Positions 46,684 to 56,701 are shown, counted from the stretch's first letter. The stretch is DNA of 64,000 bases from Pseudomonas viciae (GCF_004786035.1 NZ_CP035088.1:4438001-4502000); one strand, 5' to 3'. Notes: generated by a model from the sequence alone, not told the origin. Numbers and translations are program-made.

Positions 46684-47136
46684 TCAGTTTTGCAGCGCGG
46701 GTTGCGGTTGCGCCCCATTGATCGGGATGCGCTTGGCTTTCGCCTCTTCCGGGATCACCCGCAACAGGTCGATGCTCAACAGACCGTTGCTCAGGCCGGC
46801 GGACTTGATCTCGATATGGTCGGCCAACCGGAAGGACAGCTTGAACGCACGCTGGGCGATGCCCTGGTGCAAGTAGGTCACGCTGTCGTTGCTCGCCTCG
46901 CGCTTGCCACCGCTGATGGTCAGCACACCTTTTTCCACCTGCAACTCCAGGTCTTCTTCCCGGAATCCGGCGGCGGCAACCACGATGCGGTACTCGTCAT
47001 CGCCATATTTTTCCACGTTGTAGGGTGGATAGCTGCTGCCCGGTTCGTTGCGCAGGGCGGTTTCGAACAGGTCGTTGAAACGGTCGAAACCCACCGAGGA
47101 ACGGAACAGAGGGGCCAGCGAAAATGCAGTACTCAT
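46684..47136 (-). CDS. ibpA: small heat-shock protein, IbpA-like (Hsp20)
   Basis: 150 residues: an N-terminal arm with FDRFNDLFET, an alpha-crystallin domain (YNVEKYGDDEYRIVVAAAGF to about 130) and the C-terminal anchoring motif KRIPIN. It binds aggregating proteins for hand-off to ClpB/DnaK. Expression is probably heat-controlled at two levels: a sigma-32 promoter and a thermosensitive leader lie directly upstream. Confidence 0.94.
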   Translation of the reverse strand: MSTAFSLAPLFRSSVGFDRFNDLFETALRNEPGSSYPPYNVEKYGDDEYRIVVAAAGFREEDLELQVEKGVLTISGGKREASNDSVTYLHQGIAQRAFKLSFRLADHIEIKSAGLSNGLLSIDLLRVIPEEAKAKRIPINGAQPQPALQN

Positions 47137-47137
47137 G

Positions 47138-47200
47138 ATTCAAATCTCCTGAAAAATTCAGCAAGTTTTTTTGTCTCCGCGACCCGAATTCGGCATCGCG
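47138..47200 (-). ncRNA. probable ROSE-like RNA thermometer in the ibpA leader
   Basis: On the minus strand the leader ends ACTTGCTGAATTTTTCAGGAG just before the ATG. CTGAA pairs with TTCAG, placing the Shine-Dalgarno (AGGAG) in or next to a weak hairpin, and the UUGCU motif typical of ROSE elements is present. ROSE-like thermometers are established for Pseudomonas ibpA leaders. The exact fold was not computed. Confidence 0.65.
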
Positions 47201-47208
47201 TAACCCCT

Positions 47209-47236
47209 ATCTAGGGTCCGCCAAAAACTTTTCAAG
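47209..47236 (-). promoter_or_regulatory. sigma-32 heat-shock promoter of ibpA
   Basis: On the minus strand CTTGAAA, a 13-base spacer, then CCCTAGAT. Both boxes match the sigma-32 consensus (CTTGAAA / CCCCATnT) with correct spacing, about 72 bases upstream of the ibpA ATG. Confidence 0.8.
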
Positions 47237-47255
47237 AGCTTTTTTTGAAATTTTT

Positions 47256-48215
47256 TCAGGCCGCTTCGGTGCGCTGCACACCCAGTAAGCGGCCCACCGC
47301 ATCCAGGTCGGTCTCCCGGCGCAGAGCGGTAAACAACTCCACCGCTTCGGGATAATTGCGGGTCAGCATCGCCAGCCATTGCTTCAACCGACCCGGTGCC
47401 TGGCGGGGTGTCAGTTGCTCGACCACCTGCACCCAGAACTCCTGGAGCATCGGCTGCAGTTCGAGCCAGGACATCTCGACCACTTCCTCACCGGCCCGGG
47501 CTGCGGCGATCTGCCGGGCCAGATCGGGACGGGAAACCAGGCCACGACCGAGCATGATGTCCTCGACGCCGCTGATCTCGCGGCAACGGCGCCAGTCTTC
47601 CACGCTCCAGATATCGCCGTTGGCGAATACCGGGACCTTGACCACTTCCTGAACCCGCGGGATCCACTCCCAGTGAGCCGGCGGCTTGTAGCCGTCGGTC
47701 TTGGTCCGTGCGTGCACCACAATGTGCGCCGCGCCGCCTTCGGCCAGCGCCGTGGCACAGACCAGCGCGCCGTCCGGGCTGTCGAACCCCAGGCGCATTT
47801 TGGCGGTGACCGGGATGTGTTTCGGCACCGCACGACGTACGTGTTCGACGATTTCGTTGAGCAGTTCCGGCTCTTTAAGCAATACCGCCCCACCCCGGGA
47901 TTTGTTCACGGTCTTGGCCGGGCAGCCGAAATTCAGGTCAATAACCTCTGAACCCAACTCGCAAGCCAACGCGGCGTTCTCCGCCAGGCACACCGGATCG
48001 GACCCCAGCAATTGCACCCGCAACGGCACGCCGGCGGCAGTCCGGGCACCGCTCAGCAATTCGGGGGCGAGCTTATGGAAATAGGCCGGCGTGAGCAGAC
48101 GGTCATTGACACGGATGAACTCGGTGACACACCAGTCGATACCGCCAACACGGGTCAGGACGTCCCGCAGGATGTTGTCGACCAACCCCTCCATGGGCGC
48201 CAGGGCAATTTGCAT
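47256..48215 (-). CDS. dusC: tRNA-dihydrouridine synthase C
   Basis: Start ATG 48215 ([20 protein letters not shown]) gives 319 residues. The FMN-binding TIM barrel has [20 protein letters not shown], with the catalytic Cys in NFGCPAK, and [18 protein letters not shown], as in DusC enzymes that reduce U16 of tRNA. An in-frame ATG four codons upstream is less likely. Confidence 0.93.
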   Translation of the reverse strand: MQIALAPMEGLVDNILRDVLTRVGGIDWCVTEFIRVNDRLLTPAYFHKLAPELLSGARTAAGVPLRVQLLGSDPVCLAENAALACELGSEVIDLNFGCPAKTVNKSRGGAVLLKEPELLNEIVEHVRRAVPKHIPVTAKMRLGFDSPDGALVCATALAEGGAAHIVVHARTKTDGYKPPAHWEWIPRVQEVVKVPVFANGDIWSVEDWRRCREISGVEDIMLGRGLVSRPDLARQIAAARAGEEVVEMSWLELQPMLQEFWVQVVEQLTPRQAPGRLKQWLAMLTRNYPEAVELFTALRRETDLDAVGRLLGVQRTEAA

Positions 48216-48293
48216 GGAAAAACACACTCAACGAAAAAACGTGCGGCAGTTTACCGGATTTTGCCCACGTATCCGGCATTCACCACAAATCCC

Positions 48294-48320
48294 TTGTGGA
48301 AGCGGGCTTGCTCGCGAAAG
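48294..48320. repeat. single REP
   Basis: TTGTGGAAGCGGGCTTGCTC with flanking CGCGAAAGC: a single unpaired REP between dusC and the thioesterase gene. Confidence 0.78.
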
Positions 48321-48327
48321 CGGTGGA

Positions 48328-48777
48328 TCAGTCGGTGAGGATGCCGGATGTCATCAGTGCCACACCATAACCCTCGATGAACTCCGGCGGCATGCGCTTG
48401 GGTCTGCCGGTGGACAGTTCAATGCAGACAAATGTGGTCTGGGCCCGCAATAAGGTGGTGTTATCACTGGGGCGGATCAACTGGAAATGCCGGGTCATCT
48501 TCAACCGCTGGTCCCAGTCGACGATCCAGGTAGCCAGTTGCAGCTCGTCACCTTCATAGGCCGCCGCGAGGTAATCGATTTCATGCCGCACCACCGCCAT
48601 GGCCCGGTCCAAGCGCCGATACTCCACCAGATCCAACCCCAGGCGCTGGGAATGGCGCCAGGCACAACGCTCGAGCCAGGTGACGTATACCGCGTTATTG
48701 GCGTGGCCCAGCCCGTCGATGTCTTCGGCATTTACTTGAAGATCAATGACGAATGGTGTTGCCCGATCCCAGCCCAT
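48328..48777 (-). CDS. acyl-CoA thioesterase, 4HBT hotdog family
   Basis: Start ATG 48777 (MGWDRATPFVIDLQVNAEDI) has GGGAGAGGGG just upstream and gives 149 residues. NAEDIDGLGHANNAVYVTWL is the hotdog catalytic motif with the Asp of YbgC/FadM-like thioesterases. The upstream in-frame segment contains a REP sequence and is not coding. The substrate is unknown. Confidence 0.87.
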   Translation of the reverse strand: MGWDRATPFVIDLQVNAEDIDGLGHANNAVYVTWLERCAWRHSQRLGLDLVEYRRLDRAMAVVRHEIDYLAAAYEGDELQLATWIVDWDQRLKMTRHFQLIRPSDNTTLLRAQTTFVCIELSTGRPKRMPPEFIEGYGVALMTSGILTD

Positions 48778-48832
48778 GCCCCTCTCCCAGTCGAATTTGG
48801 TTGGGGCCAGTGTAACGGATCCGAGCTTGACC

Positions 48833-48861
48833 GCCATCGCGGGCAAGCCTTGCTCCCACAG
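48833..48861. repeat. single REP
   Basis: GCCATCGCGGGCAAGCCTTG followed by CTCCCACAG: a slightly degenerate single REP upstream of the thioesterase, partly within the in-frame extension rejected above and just before the hydrolase stop. Confidence 0.7.
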
Positions 48862-48862
48862 A

Positions 48863-49696
48863 TCAAGCCGATTGCCGCGCTTGCAGGCTGCGCCCGGCCA
48901 GCAGTGATAACACGCCATCAATGACACGAGGATCGGCCAACACCCGCTGATGACCACCCTGCGGCAAGCGCAGCAAGCGGCTGTCGAACCAGGCTTCGTG
49001 AATCAGTTGCGATTCCTTGACCGAGACAACAGTGTCGTCCTCGGCGTGGACGATCAACCCGGGCACGTCCAGTTGATAATGAGCGACGTCCATCTTCGAG
49101 GCGCGCATGCCCACATCGTTTTCCACCAGGCGAATGAAGGCCGAACGCGCCTTGGGCGGCAGCCCCATCATTCGGGCGAACCCGCGCAGCACGCCAAGGA
49201 TCCGCGCGGGCGCTGCGATGCTGACCAGGGTCTCGGTCTGCAAACCCAACTGAACCGCGAGCATGGCACTGGCGCCGCCCATGGAATGTCCGATTACGGC
49301 TTGCAGCGACGGCAATTCAGCCGCGGCTTCGAGCATGGCCCTGGCGAACAGCAGGACGTTGGCCTCACGCCCAGGTGAGCGGCCATGGGCCGGACCGTCC
49401 AGCGCCACCACCGTGTAGCCGGCGTCTACCAGTGCCGTGATCAGCGCCGCAAATTGCGTGGGCCGCCCTTCCCAGCCATGCATCAGCAAGACCGTGGGAC
49501 CTTTGCCCCAGCGCAAGGCGGACAGGCCGAAGCGTAAGGTGATGCGCTCGGAGGTCGCCAGCAATGGCAACTCCCAATCCCGTGGCGGCAAGTCGCGGGG
49601 GCGCATGAACAGCGATCGCATCTTCTTCGCGACCAGACCCGGGGTCACCCAGCCCAGCGTGCCATTAACGCCACGAATCCAGCTCAACCTGTTCAT
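48863..49696 (-). CDS. alpha/beta-fold hydrolase
   Basis: 277 residues from ATG 49696, which has GGAG at 7 bases; a GTG one codon upstream is in frame. Oxyanion region LLMHGWEGRPTQFAAL, nucleophile elbow VIGHSMGGASAM, acid in IVHAEDDTVVS and catalytic His in LPQGGHQRVL. A general serine hydrolase; the substrate is unknown. It is followed by a TetR regulator gene 28 bases upstream on the same strand, suggesting an operon controlled by that repressor. Confidence 0.88.
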   Translation of the reverse strand: MNRLSWIRGVNGTLGWVTPGLVAKKMRSLFMRPRDLPPRDWELPLLATSERITLRFGLSALRWGKGPTVLLMHGWEGRPTQFAALITALVDAGYTVVALDGPAHGRSPGREANVLLFARAMLEAAAELPSLQAVIGHSMGGASAMLAVQLGLQTETLVSIAAPARILGVLRGFARMMGLPPKARSAFIRLVENDVGMRASKMDVAHYQLDVPGLIVHAEDDTVVSVKESQLIHEAWFDSRLLRLPQGGHQRVLADPRVIDGVLSLLAGRSLQARQSA

Positions 49697-49724
49697 CACT
49701 CATCTCCAGGGCTTGCGCCTTAGC

Positions 49725-50264
49725 TCATTGCACCGCCGACTTGGCGGCGCGAAGCAAACGATCCGATAACTCTCCCGGGCCCAGCGCCCGTGCCAGGGCC
49801 AGGCCGCCGACCATCAAGGCAATGTCGGCCAAGGCTTTGTCGGCGTCTTCCGGGCTGGCCGCCAACTGCGCGACCATCAACTCAATGTGCTCATTGAGCA
49901 CCTCACGAAATTCATCCGGTAACCGTCCGAGTTCGCCGACCGATGCCGGAATCGGGCAAGCCAGCTCGGTGGAGTCGCGGTGCTTGCGCGAGAGGTAGAA
50001 CGCGGCTGCCAGGGCTCGCCGCTCCTCACCGCTCAGCCCGGTATCCATGGCGGCGATCAAGCCGCGGCGCTGACTCAGCAAGTGCTTGAAAGCTTCCAGC
50101 ATCAAGGCATCCTTGCTTTCGAAGTGAGCATAGAAACCGCCCACTGTCAGCCCGGCGGCGCCCATCACTTCGCCCACACTCGGCTCGGCCGGGCCACGCT
50201 GGATCAGCGCGGAGCTGGCGGCCTTGAGAATGCGTTCCCGGGTTTGTGCCTTTTTATCGCTCAT
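49725..50264 (-). CDS. TetR/AcrR-family repressor
   Basis: 179 residues. N-terminal HTH: RERILKAASSALIQRGPAEP followed by VGEVMGAAGLTVGGFYAHF, and a typical helical ligand domain. It is the first gene of a unit with the hydrolase, and a perfect AT-rich palindrome sits in its promoter, so it is probably autoregulated. Confidence 0.9.
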   Translation of the reverse strand: MSDKKAQTRERILKAASSALIQRGPAEPSVGEVMGAAGLTVGGFYAHFESKDALMLEAFKHLLSQRRGLIAAMDTGLSGEERRALAAAFYLSRKHRDSTELACPIPASVGELGRLPDEFREVLNEHIELMVAQLAASPEDADKALADIALMVGGLALARALGPGELSDRLLRAAKSAVQ

Positions 50265-50288
50265 CGTTGCCTCCGAATATTACGATTG

Positions 50289-50310
50289 AAATATTATACG
50301 TATAATAATT
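50289..50310. promoter_or_regulatory. palindromic operator upstream of the TetR gene
   Basis: TATTATACGTATAATA (50292-50307) is a perfect 16-base palindrome, extending to about 22 bases with one mismatch. It lies about 27 bases upstream of the TetR ATG and overlaps any -10 region, the usual place for autorepression. Confidence 0.65.
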
Positions 50311-50387
50311 TTCCGCAAGCGGGAAATTTGACCGCTGATCAGAAGCATCTTTTCGAGGAATAGGAGAATTGGCCGAACGCCAGACAA

Positions 50388-50418
50388 ACAAAAGGGCCAT
50401 TCAAGAATTGAATGACCC
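50388..50418 (-). terminator. terminator of the tRNA-Ala/Glu cluster
   Basis: GGGTCATTCAA-TTC-TTGAATGGCCC on the minus strand, followed by TTTTGTTTG, 28 bases past the last tRNA. Confidence 0.85.
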
Positions 50419-50445
50419 CTATAAATCCCGCAGAGCGGGTAATCG

Positions 50446-50521
50446 TGGCGTCCCCTAGGGGACTCGAACCCCTGTTACCGCCGTGAAAGGGCGGTGTCCT
50501 AGGCCACTAGACGAAGGGGAC
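50446..50521 (-). tRNA. tRNA-Glu(TTC), copy 1
   Basis: 76 bases with CCA, anticodon TTC in CTTTCAC, acceptor GTCCCCT/AGGGGAC. Identical to the copy at 50727. Confidence 0.96.
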
Positions 50522-50597
50522 ACAAACCTTCTAACTTGATCAGCGCTGAGAACTGATCGACTCAAGGCCGGTGTGGCCAGACCTTGAACCTGTAAAT

Positions 50598-50673
<76 letters not shown>

Positions 50674-50726
50674 AGATTTTTCGCCTCGCGGCGGAGCGAC
50701 ATCTTGCAACATCGCTTCTGTAAAAC

Positions 50727-50802
50727 TGGCGTCCCCTAGGGGACTCGAACCCCTGTTACCGCCGTGAAAGGGCGGTGTCCTAGGCCACTAGACGAAGGGG
50801 AC
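50727..50802 (-). tRNA. tRNA-Glu(TTC), copy 2
   Basis: Identical to copy 1, 281 bases away in the same orientation. Part of a duplicated Ala-Glu unit. Confidence 0.96.
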
Positions 50803-50881
50803 GCAAACCCTTCTATACAACTGATCAACGCTGAGTGTTGATCGCTTCAAGACCGGTGTGGCCAGGCCTTGAAGTGTAAAT

Positions 50882-50957
<76 letters not shown>

Positions 50958-51062
50958 TCATCGCTGAGGACGGGGCGAATCTTAAGGGCGTATCGGAGGG
51001 CTGTCAAATTTATTTTCAACAAATTTGAAAGTTTTTTGCCGGGATAACAATCACTTACCGAC

Positions 51063-51082
51063 AAACCCCGGAAAACCGGGGT
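51063..51082 (-). terminator. short terminator after gltX
   Basis: CCCCGG-TTTT-CCGGGG with TTTGTC on the minus strand, about 20 bases past the gltX stop. Confidence 0.7.
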
Positions 51083-51103
51083 ATGCCCTGCCTCATCGAC
51101 CGC

Positions 51104-52585
51104 TTAGGCGATCGCGCCCAGCAGTTTTTCCCACTCTTTGTTTTCCTTCTTCGACACACCACCCAGCAAGTCGATGGCCTGGCGCAGGCGGAAACGGGTC
51201 AGGTCTGGCCCGAGGATTTCCATCGCGTCGAGCACCGACACCGAGCTGGCCTGGCCGGTAATGGCGGCGAACATCAGCGGCATGGCATCACGCAGCTTCA
51301 ACTCCAGAGACTCGACCACGGCCTGAATGGTCGCGGTGATGCTGTCTTTTTCCCACTGACGCAGGCTTTCGAGCTTCCACAGGATCAGCTGCATCAACTG
51401 GCGCACCTGGTCGCCCGAAAGCTTCTTGGATTCGAACAGCTTCACATCCGGCGTTACGCCACCGGCAAAGAAGAAGCCGGCCAACGGTGCGATCTGGCTG
51501 AAGGTCTCTACCCTGCCCTGCACATGGGGCGCGATCTTCATCATGTATTCAGGGTTCAATGCCCACTTCTGTACCCGTGCGGCGAACTCCTCTACCGGCA
51601 AGTCCCGCAGCCACTGGCCGTTTAGCCACGACAGCTTCTCGACGTCGAAGATCGGCCCACCCAGGGAAACCCGCGACAAATCAAAGTGCTCGACCATTTC
51701 CTGCAGCGAGAACTTCTCGCGCTCGTCCGGCATCGACCAGCCCATGCGGCCCAGGTAGTTGAGCATCGCCTCGGGCATGAAGCCCATGCGCTCGTAGAAC
51801 GTCACCGAGGTCGGGTTCTTGCGCTTGGACAGCTTGCTCTTGTCCGGGTTGCGCAGCAGTGGCATGTAGCACAGCTGCGGTTGTTCCCAGCCGAAGTATT
51901 CGTAGAGCAGGATCAGTTTCGGCGCCGACGGCAGCCATTCTTCGCCGCGCAATACGTGGGTGATGCCCATCAGGTGATCGTCGACCACGTTGGCCAGGAA
52001 GTACGTCGGCAGGCCGTCGGTCTTCATCAGCACTTGCATGTCCATGCGATCCCACGGGATCTCGACATCGCCCCGCAGCATGTCCGGTACCACGCAGACG
52101 CCTTCGCTCGGCACCTTCATGCGGATCACATGGGGCTCGCCAGCGGCCAGGCGGCGGGCGACTTCTTCCTTGGACAGCAGCAGCGCTCGACCGTCGTAGC
52201 GCGGGGTTTCACCGCGAGCCATCTGCTCGGCGCGCATCTGGTCGAGTTCTTCGGCGGTGCAGAAGCATGGGAACGCATGCCCCATGTCCACCAACTGCTG
52301 GCAATACTGCTGATAGATATCGCCGCGCTCACTCTGGCGGTACGGACCGTGCGGGCCGCCAACGTCCGGGCCTTCGCTCCAGTCGATGCCCAGCCAGCGC
52401 AGAGCGTCGAAAATCTGCTGTTCGGACTCGCGCGTCGAGCGCAACTGGTCGGTGTCCTCGATCCGCAGGATGAACTCACCGCCATGCTGCTTGGCAAAGC
52501 AATAGTTGAACAAAGCGATGTAAGCGGTGCCGACATGGGGATCGCCAGTGGGCGAAGGCGCGATGCGGGTGCGGACGGTGGTCAT
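51104..52585 (-). CDS. gltX: glutamyl-tRNA synthetase
   Basis: Start ATG 52585 ([20 protein letters not shown]) gives 493 residues. Class I signatures: PHVGTAY (HIGH) and SKLSKRKN (KMSKS). The C-terminal anticodon-binding part is complete. It lies directly upstream of the two tRNA-Ala/tRNA-Glu pairs, one of which is its own substrate, as in other Pseudomonas. Confidence 0.96.
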   Translation of the reverse strand: MTTVRTRIAPSPTGDPHVGTAYIALFNYCFAKQHGGEFILRIEDTDQLRSTRESEQQIFDALRWLGIDWSEGPDVGGPHGPYRQSERGDIYQQYCQQLVDMGHAFPCFCTAEELDQMRAEQMARGETPRYDGRALLLSKEEVARRLAAGEPHVIRMKVPSEGVCVVPDMLRGDVEIPWDRMDMQVLMKTDGLPTYFLANVVDDHLMGITHVLRGEEWLPSAPKLILLYEYFGWEQPQLCYMPLLRNPDKSKLSKRKNPTSVTFYERMGFMPEAMLNYLGRMGWSMPDEREKFSLQEMVEHFDLSRVSLGGPIFDVEKLSWLNGQWLRDLPVEEFAARVQKWALNPEYMMKIAPHVQGRVETFSQIAPLAGFFFAGGVTPDVKLFESKKLSGDQVRQLMQLILWKLESLRQWEKDSITATIQAVVESLELKLRDAMPLMFAAITGQASSVSVLDAMEILGPDLTRFRLRQAIDLLGGVSKKENKEWEKLLGAIA

Positions 52586-52707
52586 GGCATGTCTCGGAAA
52601 GAAGATAAAAGCAAAGATCAAACAGGGGGCGAATGGTAACAGGCGATGGCGGGCGGGCTCCAGTGAGAGCGAGATTTGTGTGGCCAGCCGTTGGACCGAG
52701 TCGCGCC

Positions 52708-52784
52708 CATCGCGAGCAAGCTCGCTCCCACAGGGGTTTTATGAACGCCCTAGATCCAGTGTGGGAGCGAGCTTGCTCGCGATG
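52708..52784. repeat. REP doublet (REPIN)
   Basis: CATCGCGAGCAAGCTCGCTC and GTGGGAGCGAGCTTGCTCGC in inverted orientation between the gltX start and the uvrB stop. Confidence 0.9.
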
Positions 52785-52809
52785 AGGCCCTTAAAACCGC
52801 CACAAAACC

Positions 52810-54825
52810 TCAGACAGCCAACAAGCGCTCGCGCAACTTGCCAATCTCATCGCGCAACTGCGCCGCCGCCTCGAACTCCAGATCCCGGGCCAGTTGGTAC
52901 ATTTTTTCTTCCAACTGCCGGATCCGCTTGGTGATTTCGCTCGGTGAGCGCAGTTCGGCTTCGTAGCGGGCACTCTCTTCGGCGGCCTTGGCCATGCCTT
53001 TGCGCTTTTTGCTGCGCGAGCCGGGCACAGTGGCGCCTTCCATGATGTCGGCGACGTCCTTGAACACGCCTTTGGGGGTGATGCCGTTGGCCAGGTTGAA
53101 GGCAATCTGCTTATCGCGACGGCGCTCGGTCTCGCCGATGGCCCGCTCCATGGAACCGGTGATGCGGTCGGCATACAGAATCGCCCGACCGTTGAGGTTA
53201 CGCGCCGCACGACCGATGGTCTGGATCAACGAGCGCTCGGAGCGCAGAAAACCTTCCTTGTCGGCGTCGAGAATCGCCACCAGCGACACTTCCGGCATAT
53301 CCAGGCCTTCGCGCAGCAGGTTGATGCCCACCAGCACATCAAAGGTGCCCAGACGCAGATCACGAATGATCTCAACCCGCTCCACCGTGTCAATGTCCGA
53401 GTGCAGGTAGCGCACCCGCACGCCATGGTCCGCCAGGTAGTCGGTAAGGTCTTCGGACATGCGCTTGGTCAGCGTGGTCACCAGCACCCGCTCCTCCAAG
53501 GCCACGCGCTTGGTGATCTCCGAGAGCAGGTCATCAACCTGGGTCAGCGCCGGGCGCACTTCGATCTGCGGGTCGACCAGCCCGGTTGGCCGCACCAATT
53601 GCTCGATCACCCGGCCGGCATGTTCGGCCTCATAATTGCCAGGGGTGGCCGAGACAAAAATCGTCTGCGGGCTCACGCTCTCCCATTCGTCAAAGCGCAT
53701 CGGCCGGTTATCCAGGGCCGATGGCAGGCGGAAACCGTACTCCACCAGAGTCTCCTTGCGCGAACGGTCGCCTTTGTACATGGCGCCAACCTGGGGCACG
53801 CTGACGTGAGACTCATCGATCACCAGCAAGGCATCGGCCGGCAGATAGTCATACAACGTCGGCGGCGCGGCGCCGGATGGGCGGCCCGACAGGTAGCGCG
53901 AGTAGTTTTCGATGCCGTTGCAATAGCCCAGCTCCAGGATCATTTCCAGGTCGAACCGAGTCCGCTGTTCCAGACGCTGGGCTTCCACCAACTTATTGTT
54001 CGATCGCAGGTATTCCAGGCGCTCCTGCAACTCGACCTTGATCCCCTCGATGGCATCCAGCAGGGTTTCGCGCGGTGTCACGTAGTGGCTCTTGGGGTAG
54101 AAGGTGAAGCGTGGCAACTTGCGGATCACCTCACCGGTCAGCGGATCGAACGCCGAAAGGCTCTCTACCTCGTCATCAAACAGTTCGATGCGGATCGCCT
54201 CCAGGTCCGACTCCGCCGGGTAGATGTCGATCACATCGCCACGCACCCGAAAGGTGGCCCGGGCGAAATCCATGTCGTTGCGGGTGTACTGCAAATCCGC
54301 CAGGCGCCTGAGTAAGGCGCGCTGGTCGAGTTTGTCGCCACGATCCACATGCAGCACCATCTTCAGATAGGTTTCCGGGCTGCCCAGACCGTAGATGCAC
54401 GACACGGTGGTGACGATGATCGCGTCCTTGCGCTCCAACAACGCCTTGGTCGCCGAGAGCCGCATTTGCTCGATGTGGTCGTTGATCGAGGCGTCTTTCT
54501 CGATGAAGGTGTCTGACGATGGCACGTAGGCCTCGGGCTGGTAGTAGTCGTAATAAGAGACGAAATACTCCACCGCGTTATTCGGGAAAAACGCCTTGAA
54601 CTCGCCGTACAACTGCGCCGCCAGGGTCTTGTTCGGCGCCAGTACCAGGGTCGGGCGCTGCACTTGGGCGATCACGTTGGCGATGCTGAAGGTCTTGCCC
54701 GAGCCGGTCACACCAAGCAAGGTCTGGTGCGCCAGACCGGCCTCGATGCCCTCAACCATCAGGCGGATGGCTTCCGGCTGGTCGCCGGCGGGCTGGAATC
54801 GGGTGACTAGCTGGAATTCAGACAT
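52810..54825 (-). CDS. uvrB: excinuclease ABC subunit B
   Basis: 671 residues. Walker [11 protein letters not shown] (about 38-47), the DNA-clamping beta-hairpin with [15 protein letters not shown], helicase motif VIDESHVS, motif VI region QTIGRAARN and a C-terminal UVR coiled coil that meets UvrA/UvrC. It performs damage verification in nucleotide excision repair. Its leader contains a 24-base palindrome, but no full LexA box is seen. Confidence 0.96.
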   Translation of the reverse strand: MSEFQLVTRFQPAGDQPEAIRLMVEGIEAGLAHQTLLGVTGSGKTFSIANVIAQVQRPTLVLAPNKTLAAQLYGEFKAFFPNNAVEYFVSYYDYYQPEAYVPSSDTFIEKDASINDHIEQMRLSATKALLERKDAIIVTTVSCIYGLGSPETYLKMVLHVDRGDKLDQRALLRRLADLQYTRNDMDFARATFRVRGDVIDIYPAESDLEAIRIELFDDEVESLSAFDPLTGEVIRKLPRFTFYPKSHYVTPRETLLDAIEGIKVELQERLEYLRSNNKLVEAQRLEQRTRFDLEMILELGYCNGIENYSRYLSGRPSGAAPPTLYDYLPADALLVIDESHVSVPQVGAMYKGDRSRKETLVEYGFRLPSALDNRPMRFDEWESVSPQTIFVSATPGNYEAEHAGRVIEQLVRPTGLVDPQIEVRPALTQVDDLLSEITKRVALEERVLVTTLTKRMSEDLTDYLADHGVRVRYLHSDIDTVERVEIIRDLRLGTFDVLVGINLLREGLDMPEVSLVAILDADKEGFLRSERSLIQTIGRAARNLNGRAILYADRITGSMERAIGETERRRDKQIAFNLANGITPKGVFKDVADIMEGATVPGSRSKKRKGMAKAAEESARYEAELRSPSEITKRIRQLEEKMYQLARDLEFEAAAQLRDEIGKLRERLLAV

Positions 54826-55156
54826 AACAAAACCTCTGGGTTCATCCCTGTCGGTCAGCCGACAGGGACGAGAAAGACCGAAACGACTGATGTCGCCCGA
54901 GGAAAAAGCTGGGATACATACAATGTGGAGGTGAATGCCTTCGCTTTCAAGACGAACGTCCTACACGCCTTGCAGACTTTGACGCGGCAAAGGGACTAAC
55001 GGTCGAAAAAAAACGAAAATACTTACCGCAAAAGCCCAATCGCCTGTCGCCGCGCCCGGTGATGGCCTCTATACTAGCTCCCCGTTTGTGCACCGCTCTA
55101 GTGCATCCGGCTGGAGCGCGACACGTCCCCCCCACTCCATTCAGAGCCGCGCAATA
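54826..55156. promoter_or_regulatory. divergent uvrB / aminotransferase control region
   Basis: 331 bases between two divergent starts. It contains the perfect palindrome TCCCTGTCGG-TCAG-CCGACAGGGA at 54845-54868, 20 bases upstream of uvrB, within its leader or promoter. Near 54912-54921 ATACATACAA resembles half a LexA site, but the other half is absent. The remainder shows no further gene. Confidence 0.5.
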
Positions 55157-56353
55157 ATGAGCCTGTTTTCCGCTGTCGAATTGGCACCCCGCGACCCCAT
55201 CCTGGGCCTCAACGAAGCATTCAACGCCGACACCCGTACCAATAAGGTCAACCTGGGCGTGGGTGTTTACTGCAACGAGGAGGGGCGCATTCCACTCCTG
55301 CGCGCGGTTGTCGAAGCCGAGACGGCTCGCGTGGCTCAGCACGTTTCCCGTGGTTACCTGCCAATCGACGGCATTGCCGCCTACGACCAGGCGGTGCAGA
55401 CCTTGCTGTTCGGCAAGGACTCCCCGCTGATCGCCTCCGGTCGTGTCATCACCACCCAGGCCGTGGGCGGCACCGGCGCACTGAAAATCGGTGCCGACTT
55501 CCTCAAGCAACTGCTGCCTGACGCCGTCGTGGCCATCAGCGACCCAAGCTGGGAAAACCACCGCGCCCTGTTCGAAACCGCCGGCTTCCCGGTGCAGAAC
55601 TACCGCTACTACGACGCCGCCACCCATGACGTGAACCGCAGCGGCTTGCTGGAAGACCTCAACGCCCTGCCCGACCGCTCGATCGTCGTGCTGCACGCCT
55701 GCTGCCACAACCCGACCGGCGTGGACCTGAGCCCGCAAGATTGGAAAAACGTGCTGGCGGTGGTCAAGGCCAAGAACCATGTTCCATTCCTGGACATGGC
55801 CTACCAAGGCTTTGGTGATGGCATCGACGAAGACGCAGCGGCCGTGCGCCTGTTCGCCGAGTCGGGCCTGACGTTCTTCGCGTCCAGCTCGTTCTCCAAG
55901 TCGTTCTCGCTGTACGGCGAGCGCGTTGGCGCCCTGTCGATCGTCAGCGAATCGAAAGAAGAAAGTGCCCGCGTGCTGTCCCAGGTCAAGCGCGTGATCC
56001 GCACCAACTACTCCAACCCACCGACCCACGGCGCCAGCATTGTCGCTGCCGTGCTCAACAGCCCTGAGCTGCGGGCCCAGTGGGAAGCCGAACTGGCCGA
56101 AATGCGCCTGCGGATTCGCGGCATGCGCAACCAGATGGTGGATATGCTGGCCAAGGCCGCGCCGCACCACGACTTCAGCTTCGTCGCACGTCAGAGCGGG
56201 ATGTTCTCCTACTCCGGCCTGAGCGTTGAACAAGTGACGCGCCTGCGCAACGAGTTCGGCATCTATGCCCTGGACACCGGCCGTATCTGCGTGGCCGCGC
56301 TGAACCAGAACAACATCGAGGCGGTGACCAAGGCGATTGTTCAGGTGATCTGA
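55157..56353 (+). CDS. aromatic amino acid aminotransferase (TyrB/PhhC-type)
   Basis: Start ATG 55157 (MSLFSAVELAPRDPILGLNE) gives 398 residues of aminotransferase family I-alpha. Visible motifs are HACCHNPTGVDL and the PLP lysine in SSFSKSFSLYGERVGAL. Such enzymes transaminate Tyr, Phe, Asp and Leu with 2-oxoglutarate. It is divergent from uvrB, as in P. aeruginosa. The in-frame start at 55088 would be longer than the family. Confidence 0.92.
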   Translation: MSLFSAVELAPRDPILGLNEAFNADTRTNKVNLGVGVYCNEEGRIPLLRAVVEAETARVAQHVSRGYLPIDGIAAYDQAVQTLLFGKDSPLIASGRVITTQAVGGTGALKIGADFLKQLLPDAVVAISDPSWENHRALFETAGFPVQNYRYYDAATHDVNRSGLLEDLNALPDRSIVVLHACCHNPTGVDLSPQDWKNVLAVVKAKNHVPFLDMAYQGFGDGIDEDAAAVRLFAESGLTFFASSSFSKSFSLYGERVGALSIVSESKEESARVLSQVKRVIRTNYSNPPTHGASIVAAVLNSPELRAQWEAELAEMRLRIRGMRNQMVDMLAKAAPHHDFSFVARQSGMFSYSGLSVEQVTRLRNEFGIYALDTGRICVAALNQNNIEAVTKAIVQVI

Positions 56354-56370
56354 AACTTTCGCGCCGGATG

Positions 56371-56407
56371 AAAAACGGGAAGCCATTGGGCTTCCCGTTT
56401 TTTTTTG
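56371..56407 (+). terminator. terminator of the aminotransferase gene
   Basis: AACGGGAAGCC-ATT-GGGCTTCCCGTT followed by eight more T residues. Confidence 0.92.
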
Positions 56408-56473
56408 AGCGTCACCACCAGGTCAGGTGTACCCCTCGCCACAAAAGCACCCGGCGCAACACTTTCGGCAAGG

Positions 56474-56701
56474 CTACAGCTCCGTCGCCCGCTGACTCGC
56501 CGCATCGTCATAGATCACATACAACGACTCGGCAATCTGGCTCTTGATCGCCTTGGCGCTTTCCAACCCCAGGACAAAACCTTCGGCCTTGCCCCCGGCA
56601 CGGTTCAGTTCATCGGTGGTGCTGGCCTGGGTGATAGCGTCGTAGAGTTTTTCGGCGTGAGGCCCCACACCCTTGGGCAAGCTGATCTGTGCGGTGCTCA
56701 T
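56474..56701 (-). CDS. hypothetical protein, 75 aa
   Basis: A soluble helical protein (MSTAQISLPKGVGPHAEKLY...) with no signal or membrane segment. It is likely a conserved Pseudomonas orphan. The ATG overlaps the stop of the preceding small frame (ATGA), suggesting translational coupling. The function is unknown. Confidence 0.55.
   Translation of the reverse strand: MSTAQISLPKGVGPHAEKLYDAITQASTTDELNRAGGKAEGFVLGLESAKAIKSQIAESLYVIYDDAASQRATEL

Noticed and set aside
54845-54868. LexA box in front of uvrB
   Set aside because: CTGT and ACAG are separated by 10 bases instead of 8 and the inner sequence lacks TATA-type bases; the ATACATACAA half-site nearby has no partner.
54947-56386. 479-codon minus-strand frame opposite the aminotransferase gene
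   Set aside because: Gene on the plus strand has intact PLP motifs; the antisense frame shows no domains.
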